Notes: a model not told the origin generated them from the letters alone. A stretch of DNA of 64,000 nt from Hyaloscypha bicolor E (GCF_002865645.1 NW_020194557.1:1054001-1118000); one strand, 5' to 3'; counted from the first letter of the stretch, positions 44,209 through 56,389 are shown. Numbers and translations are program-made.

Positions 44209-45678
44209 ATGGAAGAAGACTTGCATCAGCAAAATCTGGAAGAAGAATCAGAGGATGAAATTCCTAACTATGGACTGACACCTGAATTAGAGGAAGAGAG
44301 TACCGCTGTTCGATTGCGCGAGTTAGAAGAGATCCGGCATTTCATCAGCGTCTGCATGAAGCAGGATGAAAGGCTCCACGATGCAGCTCTGAAAGGCGAT
44401 GTTCGATCACTACAGGAACTCACCATCGGCCGTTTTGATGTCGATCGAGACTGTGGAGCTTGGGGGACTCCTCTTGTCGCAGCAATAATGGCTCGCAGTG
44501 ATGAAGCGGTTACCTTTCTCCTCGACGCAGGTGCAAATCCTCTGTCTCAAATTGGCCCGATGAACAGCCCAGTCCTCGCAGCCACTCTCTTCGGCACTGC
44601 CTTTGCACTCCGTGCAGTTCTGGCCAAGGCTTCTTCGGGGCAGAGGAAGTCAAACTTGTTCCAGGAGGCCGTGGACAAAGCCCTGTTTGCAGCAATCGAT
44701 GAAGGCCGCCCATACCAGACGGAGGAGACGAAAGCCTTGCTGTACGCGGGTGCAAATCCCTTTTCTTCAATGGCTGATCAAAGAACGGCGTTTTCTATCT
44801 CGGTTAGCAGAGGCAACGCCGAGCTGAGGGAGAAGTTTCTGGCACAAGCATGGGGACGCAATCTACTTACCGACATCGAAACGCGGCAAATGGCTGCTTC
44901 GCTTCGCAGAACTCCTCTTCCGGACATATCAGATACTTGGATAGACACTTGCTGTCTCAACCTCCAGATACGAAGGACAGAGATGGTAGAGAAACGGATA
45001 GCCTCCCGTCTTGTAGGGAAGGCAAGCTTCTCGTCTCTCATACCGCTTTGGCGTAATCAAAGCCGGCCATCCACTTACACAGACCGCTTTAAGCCAGGCG
45101 ACCAACCCTTCAGCTTGCCTCTAGATAATGCGGAGAACTCGGTGCAAATGTTAGATTCACCCCTTAAGATCAACGTCGAATTTGCACCCGACATACCCTC
45201 GTCGATCGAACGACCTAAGCCAAAAACTAGACTAGATACCCTGAGACCACCGGATTCTGGTACGTGAAACATTGACTGTATGTTACACCTCATACTGACA
45301 GGACTAGGCCGTGATCGCCGGGTAGATTCGGAACAAAACCACCAAGATATCTTAGGAATTCCCGAATTTCATGTCAGAGCTCCTACTTCCGGTAGGAGTC
45401 CCGACATCCTCAAGAGTCCCGCAACATTCCAGTGTACGCTGTGTCCGAGACGGTTTACACGAGCCCACTACCTTCGGTCCCATATACGCACGCATGCCGA
45501 TTAGCGTCCGTTTCTCTGCACGATATGCGGCACAGGGTTCGGGCATGAACACGACAGACGGCGTCATGAGAGACCGCATGTCAGAGGAGCAAAAGAATGC
45601 GTACAAGACGCGTACTCAATTGGCCTGGAGTCACTGGAAGATCAAGATTGGAGTGATGGATATATCAACCCAGGCTGA
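44209..45678 (+). pseudogene. Ankyrin-repeat/C2H2 zinc-finger protein, second finger after an in-frame TAG
   Basis: The frame is open from just after the TAG at 44038 and has its first ATG at 44209. Acidic residues, then ankyrin-type repeats (about 44370-44840: LHDAALKGDVRSL, TPLVAAIMARSDEAVTFLLD, FSISVSRGNAELREKFL) precede a linker. An intron (45260-45301, GTACGT to CTGACAG, phase 1) leads to FQCTLCPRRFTRAHYLRSHI, a C2H2 finger. TAG follows at 45502-45504 where fingers normally have the Glu of HTDERPF, and the frame continues RPFLCTICGTGFGHEHDRRR, a complete second finger, to a TGA at 45676. So one codon separates two paired fingers. It could be a separate gene, or the 3' half of the ubiquitin-like gene upstream, because the frame is identical across 44038. 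Probably nuclear if made. Confidence 0.68.
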
Positions 45679-46728
45679 GTGCTGAATATATATATAACAC
45701 GAGGCATGAGATATATAATCTGGATTTTCGACAGTTAGGCCTCGTTCTAATTGAGTCAGTCTTCGACTTATTTCTGCTTCGTTCCCTCAGCGACCTCGAG
45801 ATCTCCCTTGTGTTGCACACCATTCTCTGTTTGATCTTGGACAGCCTCTCCTCCATCGCAATCTCCCCTACAAAATACCCTCTCCTTTCCCCATGTCCCT
45901 CAACCTCTCCGCCACCTAACTTGTGGTTTCTTGCCGGTGCAAAATCCTTCGATTCTTCATCTCCGAATCACTCAGGGAATTGATAATCGGATATGATTGA
46001 TTAATTAGCTCGTTCTTAATCGAAAACCTCTATTTTATCGGCAGGGACACCTTCATTTGGACTTGGCGGGTTCGTCTTCGCAATCCGAGGTAGTTGGAGC
46101 TGAGGAGGTTATTCAAGAGAAATCGCATTTAAATATCTCACGGCTCTTTGCTAAAATAATTTTGTTCCTTGAAATCCCATCCTGATACGTGATTGGCCTT
46201 CGTATCTCCAGCAAATGAGAGCAAGCGAATTAGAAGGATCACCCACCAACCGCTCAAACGCCCTTCCCGCCTGCGCCCGCCCCACCAAAATTTTCTCGAT
46301 TTTTCAAAGTCTTTGGAAAATTCCAAGACTTTCCAGATTATAGAGAATACTTGAAATATTGCAAATATCGTATTAATTTTTCGAATTTGCGACGTTAAGG
46401 TCTCCAAAATCCAAGTTGAGCGGGAAGGGGTTATGGGCGGTTGGTGGGTGATGTCTTCTATTACAACCTCAACTTAGCGGATTCAGCTCCACTCCCCTGC
46501 AGTCAGCCTTCAAATTGCGGCACGCCGTTCGATTAGTGCAATATTACTACCGTCCTCCTCTCCATCATAACTCTACCTTCTTCTTTTACTCCTTTTGGTC
46601 GTGTGTCCATCTTATTCTCTGACTGTCAGGCTCCGGTCTGCTAGGCGCACACATTTTGCTAGAGCCGAGCCCTGGCATTCCACGTCCGGGAGAAACCTAG
46701 TCAGAGTGATCACTTCCAGAGCACTATA
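45679..46728. other. Intergenic region upstream of the P450 gene
   Basis: AT-moderate DNA. A near-perfect 27-bp palindrome lies at 46306-46332 (AAAGTCTTTGG-AAA-ATTCC-AAGACTTT type). Pyrimidine-rich sequence at 46550-46640 is probably the promoter of the gene at 46729. No gene was seen. Confidence 0.4.
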
Positions 46729-48419
46729 ATGTCTATCAACGATGCTTTAGGCTTCTTATTCCAGGGCTATACGCCCTCGGTTATTCTTGCAGTTCTTGGC
46801 GTGCTCTTGATAATCCGGCAACGCCTGGCGATCCAACTAGGTCCCCAAGAGCCTCCTATACTGAAGCCAAGAATTCCATACATTGGGCACATCGTCGGAC
46901 TACTTCGATATCATTCTGCATATTTTGACAAGCTGTAGTATGCCGTTCTCTCATGGTGTCATGGTATTCTTCTAACAATCGCAGCACGCGGAAACCGGTG
47001 CCAATTGCAACCCTACCCATGATCAATGGCAAGGTCTACCTGATTACCGATCCAACGATGGTCCAAGCCGCTTTAAGACATAGGAATTTATCGTTTGAAC
47101 CATTTGTTCTGGAGTTCGGTCAACGTCAGCTTGCGCTTTCGGATGAAACAATGGCCCCAGTCAGCTTTGCTGGCGACGAGAAGGCTCCAAGTTTTCTCCA
47201 CGAGTGGGCCAAAGAAATTCATGGAGCAATGGCTGAGAAACATCTTAACAAGATGAATGCGAATGTGCTTCACAGCGTAGCCCTAGCCGTCAATGGATTC
47301 GGAAAGACGTTCGAGCTCGATAGTCTGTTCTATTGGCTCAGAAACACAATGACGCTGGCGACCACCGATGCATTATATGGATCTCACAATCCTCTCAGAT
47401 TCGATAACAGTCTAGTAGATGCACTCTGGTGAGTCAACGAGAGTTTCAGTGTACCACCACTAACACTCAAGGTCAGGGACTTTGACGGCAATATGCTTGG
47501 CCTACTACTAAACATTTACCCATCCATCACTTTCCCCAAGGCATACCAAGCTCGAACCAAGCTCCAAGACGCTCTAATCAAATTCTACTCGGCCAAACAC
47601 GATCTCGAACCAGAAGTATCGCAGGTGACCAAAGTGCGCGCAGCTATCCTTAGGAAACAAAACGTATCTGATGTTGATATCGGGAAATTCGAACTTTCAC
47701 TCCTCCATGTCGCAACCGCTAACGCTATTCCCACCTTATTCTGGCACCTCTGCTTCATTGAATCTGATGCCGTGGCCACAGCTACCATACGCCAAGAACT
47801 GGCATCTTTGGTCACCCTTACAAACCTCACAAGTGGGAGACGCGAGGCCGTTATAGATATCACCAAATTCGACACTCACTGTCCAGTCCTCGTATCCTCC
47901 TATCGCGAGACCATCCGCCTCACCAACGGAAATGTAGGCTCGAGACGGGTCATGGAGGATACCGTGATCTCAGACGGCAAGAAAGAATACCTCCTTCGTG
48001 CTGGCTGCGACTTGATGATGCCTGCCTGCGTACCTCATTTTAGTGAAACAGCCTGGGGACCCGATTCGGCCTCCTTTGACGCAAAGCGGTTTCTCACTCC
48101 CGAAGAAAGGGGTGATACAAGTGCACAGGCTCGCGCTGGAGACAGAGAGCGGAAGAAATCTTACTTCCCTTTCGGTGGCGGAAAGCACCTATGTCCTGGC
48201 AGGAACTTTGCCTTTGCGGAAATCTTGGGGGCTGTTGCGGTTCTGATTATGGGGTTTGATGTTAAGGGTGGTGATGGAGGCTTGATCAAGGTTCCGGTGC
48301 TGGGGAGATCGAGAATTGGAGAGGGTATTGCGAAGCCGACGGGCAGGGGCCTTCTAATGGGAGCGAAGATTGCGAGGAGAGAGGGGTGGGAGGATGTTAT
48401 CTGGAAGTTCACTTGCTAG
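46729..48419 (+). CDS. Cytochrome P450 (530 aa)
   Basis: Exons are about 46729-46934, 46985-47428 and 47477-48419. Both introns have canonical ends (GTAGTA...CGCAG and GTGAGT...GTCAG) and the joins restore FDKL|TRKPVP and ALW|DFDGN. An N-terminal membrane anchor (SVILAVLGVLLIIRQ) is followed by a proline-rich hinge (PPILKPRIPYIGH). The ExxR motif is ETIR near residue 361. The heme-binding loop is FPFGGGKHLCPGRNFAFAE with Cys near 456. Length and motifs are normal for a microsomal class II P450. The sequence style (IPYIGHIVGLL, MINGKVYLI, PACVPHFSETAWG-like) resembles the fungal CYP7/CYP8-like group often called 7-alpha-hydroxylase-like, but the substrate is unknown. No co-localised pathway genes are seen. 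Intact. Confidence 0.93.
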
Positions 48420-48735
48420 TTGCAACCTCGTGGTCTGAATTTCTCGGCTGTCTTAGTTGAAAATAAGTGGATATAACGTAGGATGCCTGTAAATTTTCCG
48501 ATATCTCAGGAGACTCTTTCTTGTTGCTCAACAGTATGCAACTTGCCTCACCTTGTTCTGCAAAACTTCATACATGAGGCCGTGAGTTGACAGAAAAAGG
48601 GGTGTGTGTCACGTGACTAAATGTGCTCTGCTCAGGGATAGCCTCAAGAATCCCGAACAGCCGCAAACTTCCCAACTTCACACCACGCATGGCACAGAGA
48701 AATCACACTCTCACCCATCCCTATCTCATCTTACA
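48420..48735. other. Intergenic region between P450 and HET gene
   Basis: Promoter and leader of the HET gene. An upstream in-frame ATG at 48604 would add 44 unconserved residues. No other feature. Confidence 0.4.
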
Positions 48736-50887
48736 ATGGCGCAAGATCAAGCCGTCGACTCCGAGCACTCCGAGCCCTACACGTACTCACCGCTCGATGA
48801 AGAAGCACAAGAGATCCGCCTCTTGACTCTGCTGCCTGGCAGCTTCTCCTCCGACGTCCGCGTCTGCCTCGACATCACACCATTCACAAAATCTCACGTC
48901 CCGAATTTCGAGGCAGTGTCATATACCTGGGGCTCGGCTGAAAATCCTGTGAGCATCTTCATCGGGAACTCGGGTCGAACGACGCTGGCCGTTACACAAA
49001 ATCTCGGCAAGGCCCTGCCGTACTTCCGCTCTGAGGACAAGTCTCGTGTTCTCTGGGTCGATGCTATTTGTGTTGATCAGAAGAATCTCAAGGAGAGAGG
49101 GCAGCAAGTTAAGAGAATGGCAGATATATTCTCGAAAGCAGTTAGAGTCTTAGTTTGGCTCGGTCCTGCATCAGAAAATTCCGAACTTGCACTGGACCTC
49201 TTTGAGAGAATTGCGTCCAAGGTCAAGGTCGACGAAGCCACGTTTAATATAGTCGCTACGACTAATGAAGCCCACTGGGTGGATTCAGAGGCTGGAGTTC
49301 CTTTCAATGAAGTCGAATTCCTCTCTATATGGCAATTCATTCAAAGGCCCTGGTTCGGGCGTCTCTGGATATGGCAAGAAGTCCACCTAGCGCTAGGGGA
49401 TGTTGAAGTCATGTGTGGTGTCCGCACAATTCCATGGACTGCCTTACAATTAGCTATCCGATGGCTTGGTCGGAAGCCTCTCGCCATACTTGACCTAGAC
49501 GAAGAACACTATAAACGCTTCATCAACGTCATAAATTTGTGTCTTGGAGTGAATCACTATAGAACCATCAGGAGAGTAATTCACTATTCGAAGAACTCCA
49601 ACTGCTCAGACCCAAGGGACAAGATCTATGCCTTGCTGTCATTAATCTACAGACCCTGGTCGATCAGAATTGAGCCGAATTATACAAAAGGCGTATACCA
49701 GACTTATCGGGATTTTGCATTATCATTGATCGAATCTAGCCATGATCTAGATATTTTGAATATTGTGGAGAGTCATGAGCACCTCGAAGGTGTTCCATCT
49801 TGGGTTCCCAACGTCAGTATATCCATTGATTATTATCGTGCCACCCCCTCTATTCCTACCAATAACATTATTGACATGGTGTTATGCCCTGATTTGAGGA
49901 TTTCTCCTTAAATAATTATCTCGATGCGTTATTATTCAATGAAATTGGAATAGTTTGACTTACAATTTTGTTTAGCTTATTTCTCCACTCCCCTACAATC
50001 ATTTAGAACTCAGTAATGCTTCAACCAGTTCACGTCATAGCTTATCTATCAAGCATGTCGTGAATATTTTGGAAGTTGAAGGGGTCATCGTTGCAGGAAT
50101 AAGACAAGTTGAACCCATGGTCTTCTTCCAGAATGTTTCCGGAGGAAAGAAAGACGTTAGAGGTTTAAGGGATTTTGCGACAAGTATAGGATTCCGAAAA
50201 GTGTCCTTTCAGAGCCGTCAACATAAAGCATTTACCAGGACCATTTGTGGAAACTGTTTTGGGGACCGAATATCGCCGGTCCAATCCTCGGTGCTAAGTG
50301 CAGCAGAAGGTGAAGCAGTAGCGTATAAGATTTTGACATTTGATATGGATGAGGACTTAGGAGCTGTTTGGGAAAGCTCTAGAAGGGAATTAGACTTCAT
50401 TCGGCACGTTTGCATAGGGCGATCTTTCTACTTGACCGAGGACGGAATCTGTGGCCTAGCGCCGCTCCTGGCCAATCAAGGTGATATAGTCACTGTTCTA
50501 TTAGGCTGTCAATCTCCTATTGTGCTGCGTCCGACTATAGATGGGAGATACAAAGTCATCGGAGAAGCGTATTGTGATGGGTTCATGGACGGGGAAGCAT
50601 TGTTTGGAACTTTCCCGGATTCATTCGAAGCAATTTTGATATATGACGCGAGCGGTGGCTCTTATGGATGGGCGTATTTTAACAAGGTGACGGGAAATTT
50701 TCAAGTTGAAGATCCTCGGCGAGGCCCGCTGCCTCCAGGGTGGCAAATATGGAGGCATCCAGGAGAGGATTTTGATCAGATATTCAAAAATGATGAGACA
50801 GGTGAGGAAACGTGGCAGGATCCAAGATTAACCTCCGGGGAACTGCGAAAGCGAGGAGTTCCGCTACAAGTGTTCAATTTAGTCTAG
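48736..50887 (+). CDS. HET-domain protein with C-terminal WW-like region
   Basis: The start ATG at 48736 (CAATGGCGC) opens MAQDQAVDSEHSEPY. HET-domain motifs are complete: FEAVSYTWGS, LWVDAICVDQKNLKERGQQV, MADIFSKAVRVLVWLG, RPWFGRLWIWQEV and SDPRDKIYALLSLI. This part runs to about 49875. The C-terminal half is open from about 49974 to 50887: NILEVEGVIV, FYLTEDGICGLAPLLANQGD, CQSPIVLRP, CDGFMDGEA and then a WW-like stretch (GPLPPGWQIWRHPGED, ETWQDPRL). The two halves are in different frames. A probable intron lies at about 49879-49973 (acceptor TTGTTTAG); its donor is weak (ATG|GTGTTA), so the junction is uncertain. HET proteins act in vegetative incompatibility and cell death. No other lesion is seen, so the gene may be functional. 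Confidence 0.82.
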
Positions 50888-51002
50888 ACTTGTGGCGTTC
50901 TGTGGTGTTTCCGGAGAGATCTGCCAATTCATTGCCTGAGTTCTCACGGCGATGTGCTAAGAAACAACCAAGATTGCACCTAAATCATCCATCACACTGT
51001 TC

Positions 51003-51647
51003 TTAAAAAGACTCTAACTCTATCCTAATTCTCTTGTTATTGTTCTTCTCCTCCATCTTCTCCTCCCGCCATGCAATACTCGCAGAGACCAAGTATACCA
51101 CATAGCCTAACGTCACTATCCAACCAAGAGCATCTTTCGTGGTTGTAAGTCCCTTCTCAAACACTATTCCAGAGACTGCAGGACTTGAAGGCGCTGAATG
51201 AGGACACCAGTGTGGCAGCAAATTCGCATCACTATTCGGAAGTATGATCTCACAATCCGTCCAAATACTAGCAACGACAATCCAACCAACAAGGAATATG
51301 CTTCCAGTCGCCACCATGGCTCTTGGCGTAAGGTAGAGGCTCCGGTTCGAAAGAAGAAGCTGGATTAGAGTTTGGGTGAGAGTGAGGATTGGCATTACGA
51401 CAAGATATAGGAAGAGTGAACTGCATCGAAGAGGGCGTTCAGCTGTTGGTCTTGAGTGGCGTGGTTGAAGAATCACTTACGCTCCGTCCTGCAAGGTGGA
51501 TGCGAAAGAGTGGTCCACGATCATTTGATTGTAGTAGTAGATAGACAGGATAAAGAGGACTAGGCTGGCGAAGAAAATGAGCGCTAAGGATATCAGAATA
51601 ACGTGGTGGAACAGCCTCCCATGTTCATAGCCATTGCGTGAAAACAT
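51003..51647 (-). CDS. Small four-helix membrane protein of unknown function (194 aa)
   Basis: Exons are 51481-51647 and 51003-51420. The 60-nt intron (GTAAGT...GATGCAG) is in phase 2, and the join gives LQDGA|SLFLYLVV. Four hydrophobic helices are evident: RLFHHVILISLALIFFASLV, SLFLYLVVMPILTLTQTLI, ATGSIFLVGWIVVASIW and ALGWIVTLGYVVYLVSASI. The C-terminal tail is charged (WREEKMEEKNNNKRIRIELE) and presumably cytosolic. A CEII...PHWCPHS loop between helices 3 and 4 may form a disulfide. I recognise no named family. It is convergent with the HET gene, with only 115 bp between their 3' ends. Confidence 0.8.
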
Positions 51648-53625
51648 TTTGGTGGTTTTGGTTTAAACAGAAGGAGCAGGCGAATCAAGGAGCGGGAACG
51701 AGGAAGAAGGAAGAAAGGAAGAAAGATGATGATGCACAAAGATGTAAAATATATGAGTGCAACATGTTGGTCGACTCTCAAGTGGGAGTGGAATCTGAAA
51801 ATATGCCTGCAAGGCGGTTAGGGTCGCGACTGAGGCTACCCGACCCAGGTCATTGGGGCTAAGCATGTCAGTTGATGTAGGGCTTTCAGTGCTTCGCCTC
51901 AGTGTTTTGGTTCCAAGTCATGCCGCTGCCGAGTTGGTATTACTGCAGTGTAACCACACCTTTGAGTCGACCTTTCGACTGCAAGGAAATCAACCAGTGT
52001 TTGAGAATCCTTTCAGGTTTCTCAATCCAACCACACCGAGCATCCTTCCAACCTTTTAAATACATATTATTTACTTCTTAGGTTGATGTTAACGAGAAGT
52101 CAGAAATTGAAAGAACATTTTTCCTTGAATCTGGCCTCCGATCCTCATCACTGGCGTTGACCAGCGTGACGAGATCCAGTGAGACTGCGAGTCTGACGGT
52201 CAGCCTCGAACCAACAAAGACTGTAAAGTCTGTCAGATCTCAATAATGGAGAGGTGTCTAAATGGAATCCGTGCCCGTGTGCTTCAGAGAATAGCTGCCT
52301 CTGCTCCTCAGATATCATGAGAAAATGAGATATAACTCTTAATTCTACAAATTTAGAATACAACACAGTTGAAGTGAAGGCCTTTAGAGGAATCCGGATT
52401 CTAAGACGCTTGCCTAGAGGGTTATAAACACTCTCACGAGATCCATAAAACTTCAACCTCACTACTTTTCCATGACTTAAATCTATCAGAGCCAGTGTAT
52501 ACAGATCGGTAATTTCTCTTCATGGATTCCACACTCAATCGCCTTCGCACCTTTCTCAAGACTAAATTCACGCTGGGGCTACAATGGTCGTCATCAAGAT
52601 CCCTCAGCTTCTCTTGCTTATTACCCTCCCTTGTGTCTGGCTGGTTCTATCCATCTCAATCCTCGCCAACAAGCCGCTGGAAATTTTGGTGGCACCTTTG
52701 GGTCTGTTCCAACTTCATCTCAGGACTCAGACAGATGCATTCCAAAACACACAGTGAACCAAATAAACAACTGCGGTTGCTACCGCTAGAAGGGGCTCTG
52801 CTGGGGCAGCAACTGCGTAGGATAGTGCGGTATCCTCATGGGTCCAGTGTCGACTCTCGAGTCCACTTACCTTCTCTCAACAGATCAGCAACTTCTTCCA
52901 TGGGCCCGATAATTGGGTCTGTACAGATATCGTATTTTCTCTCTTTACCCCGCTCTTGGTTTATTGCGTGACTTGGCGACTAACTAGGAGGTACACAGAT
53001 TTTCATCCTTAGTTCTTTGCAAACCATACATACGGTAAGTCTTTCCATGCCAGAATAGAGTCAATAGAAATTACTAACAAGGAACAATATGCAAAATCTT
53101 ACCAAAGGATTAAATGATTCTTCTAGATGCGGTGAATGAGATGCTAGTTCTGTTCCAAATTACTCACTCATCCAGAGTTCTTCCGAACTTTGGGCCATTT
53201 CGTCTGCTTTGAGAGCGTATTTTTGAGGTTAATATCATATGACTACAGCACGTAAATTGGATGAAGTTCAATTTTTGAAACTGTTTAGGGATTTTAAGGG
53301 CTGAGGTTCTCAGAGTAGACCGAGTTCTACGTGTCGTTATTGCTTAGCCAAGGATTTATTTCCATTCACAGCGCTCACCGAAGCCTATGTGGCTTTGGTA
53401 CGGTATTTTGAGGAATCAAAACTTTAGTTGAGCGATTATCGGAAGCAGGAGTGACTGTGTAAGCGAGGAAGTGAGAAAAATGAGCTTTGAAAAGAACACT
53501 TTGAGGTCCTGTACAACTCCCGAGACCGATCAATAGAATAGATTAAACTACATAAAATAAGATATGAAAAATCCCGACTGGGCCTCGCATGTTGTAAAAA
53601 ACTTCACCACAAGTCAGATTCCATC
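51648..53625. other. Two-kilobase region without a supported gene
   Basis: Open frames include 52148-52462 (minus) and 52522-52971 (plus), without family features. From 52584 a different plus frame gives a 57-residue peptide with a hydrophobic start (MVVIKIPQLLLLITLPCVWL), which could be a small membrane or secreted peptide but has no other support. No repeats were recognised. Confidence 0.3.
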
Positions 53626-53911
53626 TTACTTTTCCATATCAGACTGATTCCATTGACTCATTGGTTCCTTCTGGTCTGCATTAAGCATATTGCCGCTCAT
53701 TCCTTCACTTCCAGGATTTTCTTTCCTCCCATCCTCCTCTAAGTCTCGATCCTTTCGCACCATCAACTTCCGGAAAGTGAACTTTGCTCCAGACCATTCA
53801 TCCCCGAATCCGATTCCAGTGTGCACGACGGTCAAGCACATGGACGTAGAGAGTGCCGTTACTCCGTCAAGGACCATGAATTGAATCTAAGTATTTGCCA
53901 TTTTTCCAGTA
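53626..53911 (-). pseudogene. Possible terminal exon of an RTA1-like membrane protein (relic)
   Basis: On the minus strand, after an acceptor-like ACTTAG at about 53912, the sequence reads IQFMVLDGVTALSTSMCLTV, then HTGIGFG and AKFTFRKL, then a charged tail to a stop. A last helix followed by H-P/T-G and an FTFR-type tail resembles the C terminus of RTA1-like lipid-transport proteins. No upstream exons could be found, so this is at best a fragment. Recognition is weak. Confidence 0.25.
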
Positions 53912-54059
53912 AAACCGCCACAATTTACCAGGTATCGTCAATATGGTTATCGTTTTGCCTGGCCTGGACGGACCAGGAAAACCAGGAGTTCTCCGAACGA
54001 GATAATTTCCAAAGGTCTTAACCGAAGTTGCGACATTCCTGGTGATCATTGTGCTAGTG

Positions 54060-54420
54060 GCTTTTTATCTAACTCTACTCCAAGACTCGAAAGACAGCGG
54101 ACCGAGCCTGTTACAAATAAAGACAAAGCAACTACTTCGGTTCGAAACCCGCTTGCAACCAGTGGTCCGAGTTCCCAGCTCATTGGCGCAGTTGCCAAGA
54201 TGGCAATGTATGAGGCAATGTTTGGTGACTCAAAGGGCGTTGAATTGCATAGGGCAGGAATAATCAAAATGATTGAGATGCGAGGGGGTCTCTCGTCGAT
54301 GGGCTTAAACGAGGTGTTGGCACGGATGTGTGTGTGGGTTGATCGCAACTCTGCGATGTTGCTCAATACCCTAATACATCCCAAAATTTCTATGTGGAGG
54401 TGGATCCCAGTGGTTTATTA
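54060..54420 (+). pseudogene. Relic of a fungal-specific transcription-factor domain
   Basis: One frame from about 54063 to 54427 reads a Ser/Thr-rich part, then AVAKMAMYEAMFGDSKGVEL, HRAGIIKMIEMRGGLSSMGL and RMCVWVDRNSAML. The pattern H..G...M...RGG...LG followed by a W.D segment is typical of the middle-homology region of Zn2Cys6 regulators (fungal-specific TF domain 2). No Zn2Cys6 cluster, start or C-terminal half is present nearby. It is a fragment. Confidence 0.5.
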
Positions 54421-55089
54421 TTATTATTAACAATGCATTAATCCAAGCATGCTTTGTTGCGCTGAGTTCTGGAGGCAAGTCATTGGGTTGTATTGGGCAA
54501 GGGGAGGGCGAAATAGTAGGCCAACTGTACTGTAGATGAGTGCGGACTTGCAATGCTGTGTCAGCAACAGTGATCCCTCTCGCCATGGGAATTAAGCCTG
54601 AACGGGGGATTGTGAAGAAAGTTTAAATGATAATAAGGGACTGAGCCACTGTGAAACCCAGGGGTTGCGGACCTTGCTTCCCAAGCCGATCATTTCCCCA
54701 CGAAGTTACACCAAACTTCGGCTCAAATCTCAGCTCCTCTCCCTTTCCTGTCTCAAGACCGGAACAACAATTGTACAAGCTGACAAACCTGAGATCGATG
54801 TAACGTTCAATCTGATGCAGTCATATTCTTGTTTGAATGAGGAAGGTGTCTATAGTCGTTAGACGGCCCAAAATCGCTCCCGGATTCAATGAAGTGAGTC
54901 GCTCCTCCATGAGTCACCCTTCGCTCCTTCTATATTACCCCCTTCAAGACCATCAGAATCATCAATCCCAGCAGTATTTTAATACCATTTAGGGCTTAAG
55001 CAATTGAGCCATCGATGCTGCAACTCTGAAAAGACTCTCCAAGAACTCATTCAACAATCACACCGCCATTCTCAGCCCCGAATCTCACC
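54421..55089. other. Intergenic region
   Basis: No gene was recognised. The final 150 bp are a pyrimidine-rich leader for the acetyltransferase gene. Confidence 0.35.
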
Positions 55090-55888
55090 ATGGAATTCGA
55101 CTCCAACAATTCCCCCATTATTCGCCTTCCTGCACCACACACCAACATCATCATCACTCCGCCCCGATATTCCGATGGCGAAGCCGTGATCTCCATGCTC
55201 AGCGACCCAAGAGTGTACATGAACCTCGCAGGTCCGCCGTATCCCTACGCACAGAAAGAATGGGATGAATGGTTCCCAATCATTCAAAAGGGCTCCCATG
55301 ACGCGCTACTCGAATGGAGGGAAGCCGAGAAGTCGAGAAAAGACGGTGGTTATGAAAAACGATGGGTCAAAGGAGCGCCTGTGATTGCGATTCGAGATGT
55401 TGATCCCGTGAATCGCGAGCAAAAGCTCATCGGTATAATTGGGGTCACGAGGATGGATTTTATGATAAAGGCTGCGAGTGATGAGAATAAAAGGAGACAG
55501 GAAGTGAACGAGGCATTGGACGCTGGAGATCCTGGGATTGTTTGGGAGCTGGGCTGTGAGTCATGCTCCTTCCTCTCTTTGGAATGGCCAGTTTTAAGAT
55601 ATTCTGACACTCCTGATAGTTTATCTTGCGCCTTCACATCATGGTCGTGGTATCATGCCCGCCACGATCCGTGCACTGATTCACGATTTCATGATTCCCT
55701 ACATGAACGCACATATCATCACGGGGTCGTATTTTCAGCACAATGCTGGAAGCAGAAAGGTCTTTGAAAAGAACGGGTTTGTGTTCGAAGGGGTCATTCC
55801 AGACTGCTTTGAATTACCTGAGAGTAAGACTGGTGTGAAAGGAAAGAAGGCCAGTGTGGGGTTCATGAGGTGGACACGGTCGCCATAA
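55090..55888 (+). CDS. GNAT-family N-acetyltransferase (244 aa)
   Basis: Exons are 55090-55555 and 55620-55888. The intron (GTGAGT...GATAG) is in phase 1 and produces the core strand-loop GIVWELGFYLAPSHHGRGIM. This is GNAT motif A, with the acetyl-CoA pyrophosphate loop HHGRGIM. The N-terminal part has the Acetyltransf_3 layout: LPAPHTNIIITPPRYSDGEA, then a strand KLIGIIGVTRMD. Motif B follows (NAGSRKVFEKNGFVFEGV), ending near IPDCFEL. Members N-acetylate small amines or protein N termini; the substrate is not predictable here. It is soluble and cytosolic. The start ATG (CACCATGGAA) is in good context. Intact. Confidence 0.9.
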
Positions 55889-56389
55889 AGTTCCAATGTC
55901 AGGAATCGAACCGAGATCGTTCGTTTGTCCTCACTACAGTTTGTTAGATAATTCCAGGAGTCCGGTATATGTTGTTCCATAAAATGAACGTTCCTAAATT
56001 TCACTTAAAATAGAATTTTGCGTCTCTACTCCTGCTTCGCTCTGTCGTACATTCTTCAGAGGCGAAGACTTCTGGTTGCACCGAAAGTCAGTGGCAAACA
56101 GCCTTTCTTGGCAAATGTTCTAGAACATCTTTTGTTGCACAGGACTAATAGGTTTGTGTTGCTAGATTTGTATAACCACTTCTCAATATGCATAGATTAC
56201 TTGGGCTGAGTGTCTGGATTTAGAATACTCAGTTAACTCGCCCTCCCCCTCTATTTTAAGCAACGTCGCCAAAGGGGGAGCCGCCCAGACGAAATATATA
56301 TGCTCCACTGAGTTCCGGCCCGGAAAAGATATTTTTTCATATCACCCACCGCTCGCAATCCCCGGACCAGCCGACGAATAAAAAGCAAT
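55889..56389. other. Intergenic region
   Basis: Probable 3' UTR of the acetyltransferase and promoter of the secreted-protein gene (TATATATAT at about 56296). A GGTTCGATTC motif on the minus strand at about 55905 resembles a tRNA T-arm, but no cloverleaf forms. Confidence 0.4.

Noticed and set aside
52522..52971. 149-codon plus-strand frame
   Set aside because: Composition and lack of any motif suggest chance. A different frame inside it gives an equally plausible short peptide.
55895..55935. GGTTCGATTC T-arm-like motif on the minus strand
   Set aside because: No matching acceptor, D or anticodon stems could be formed around it.
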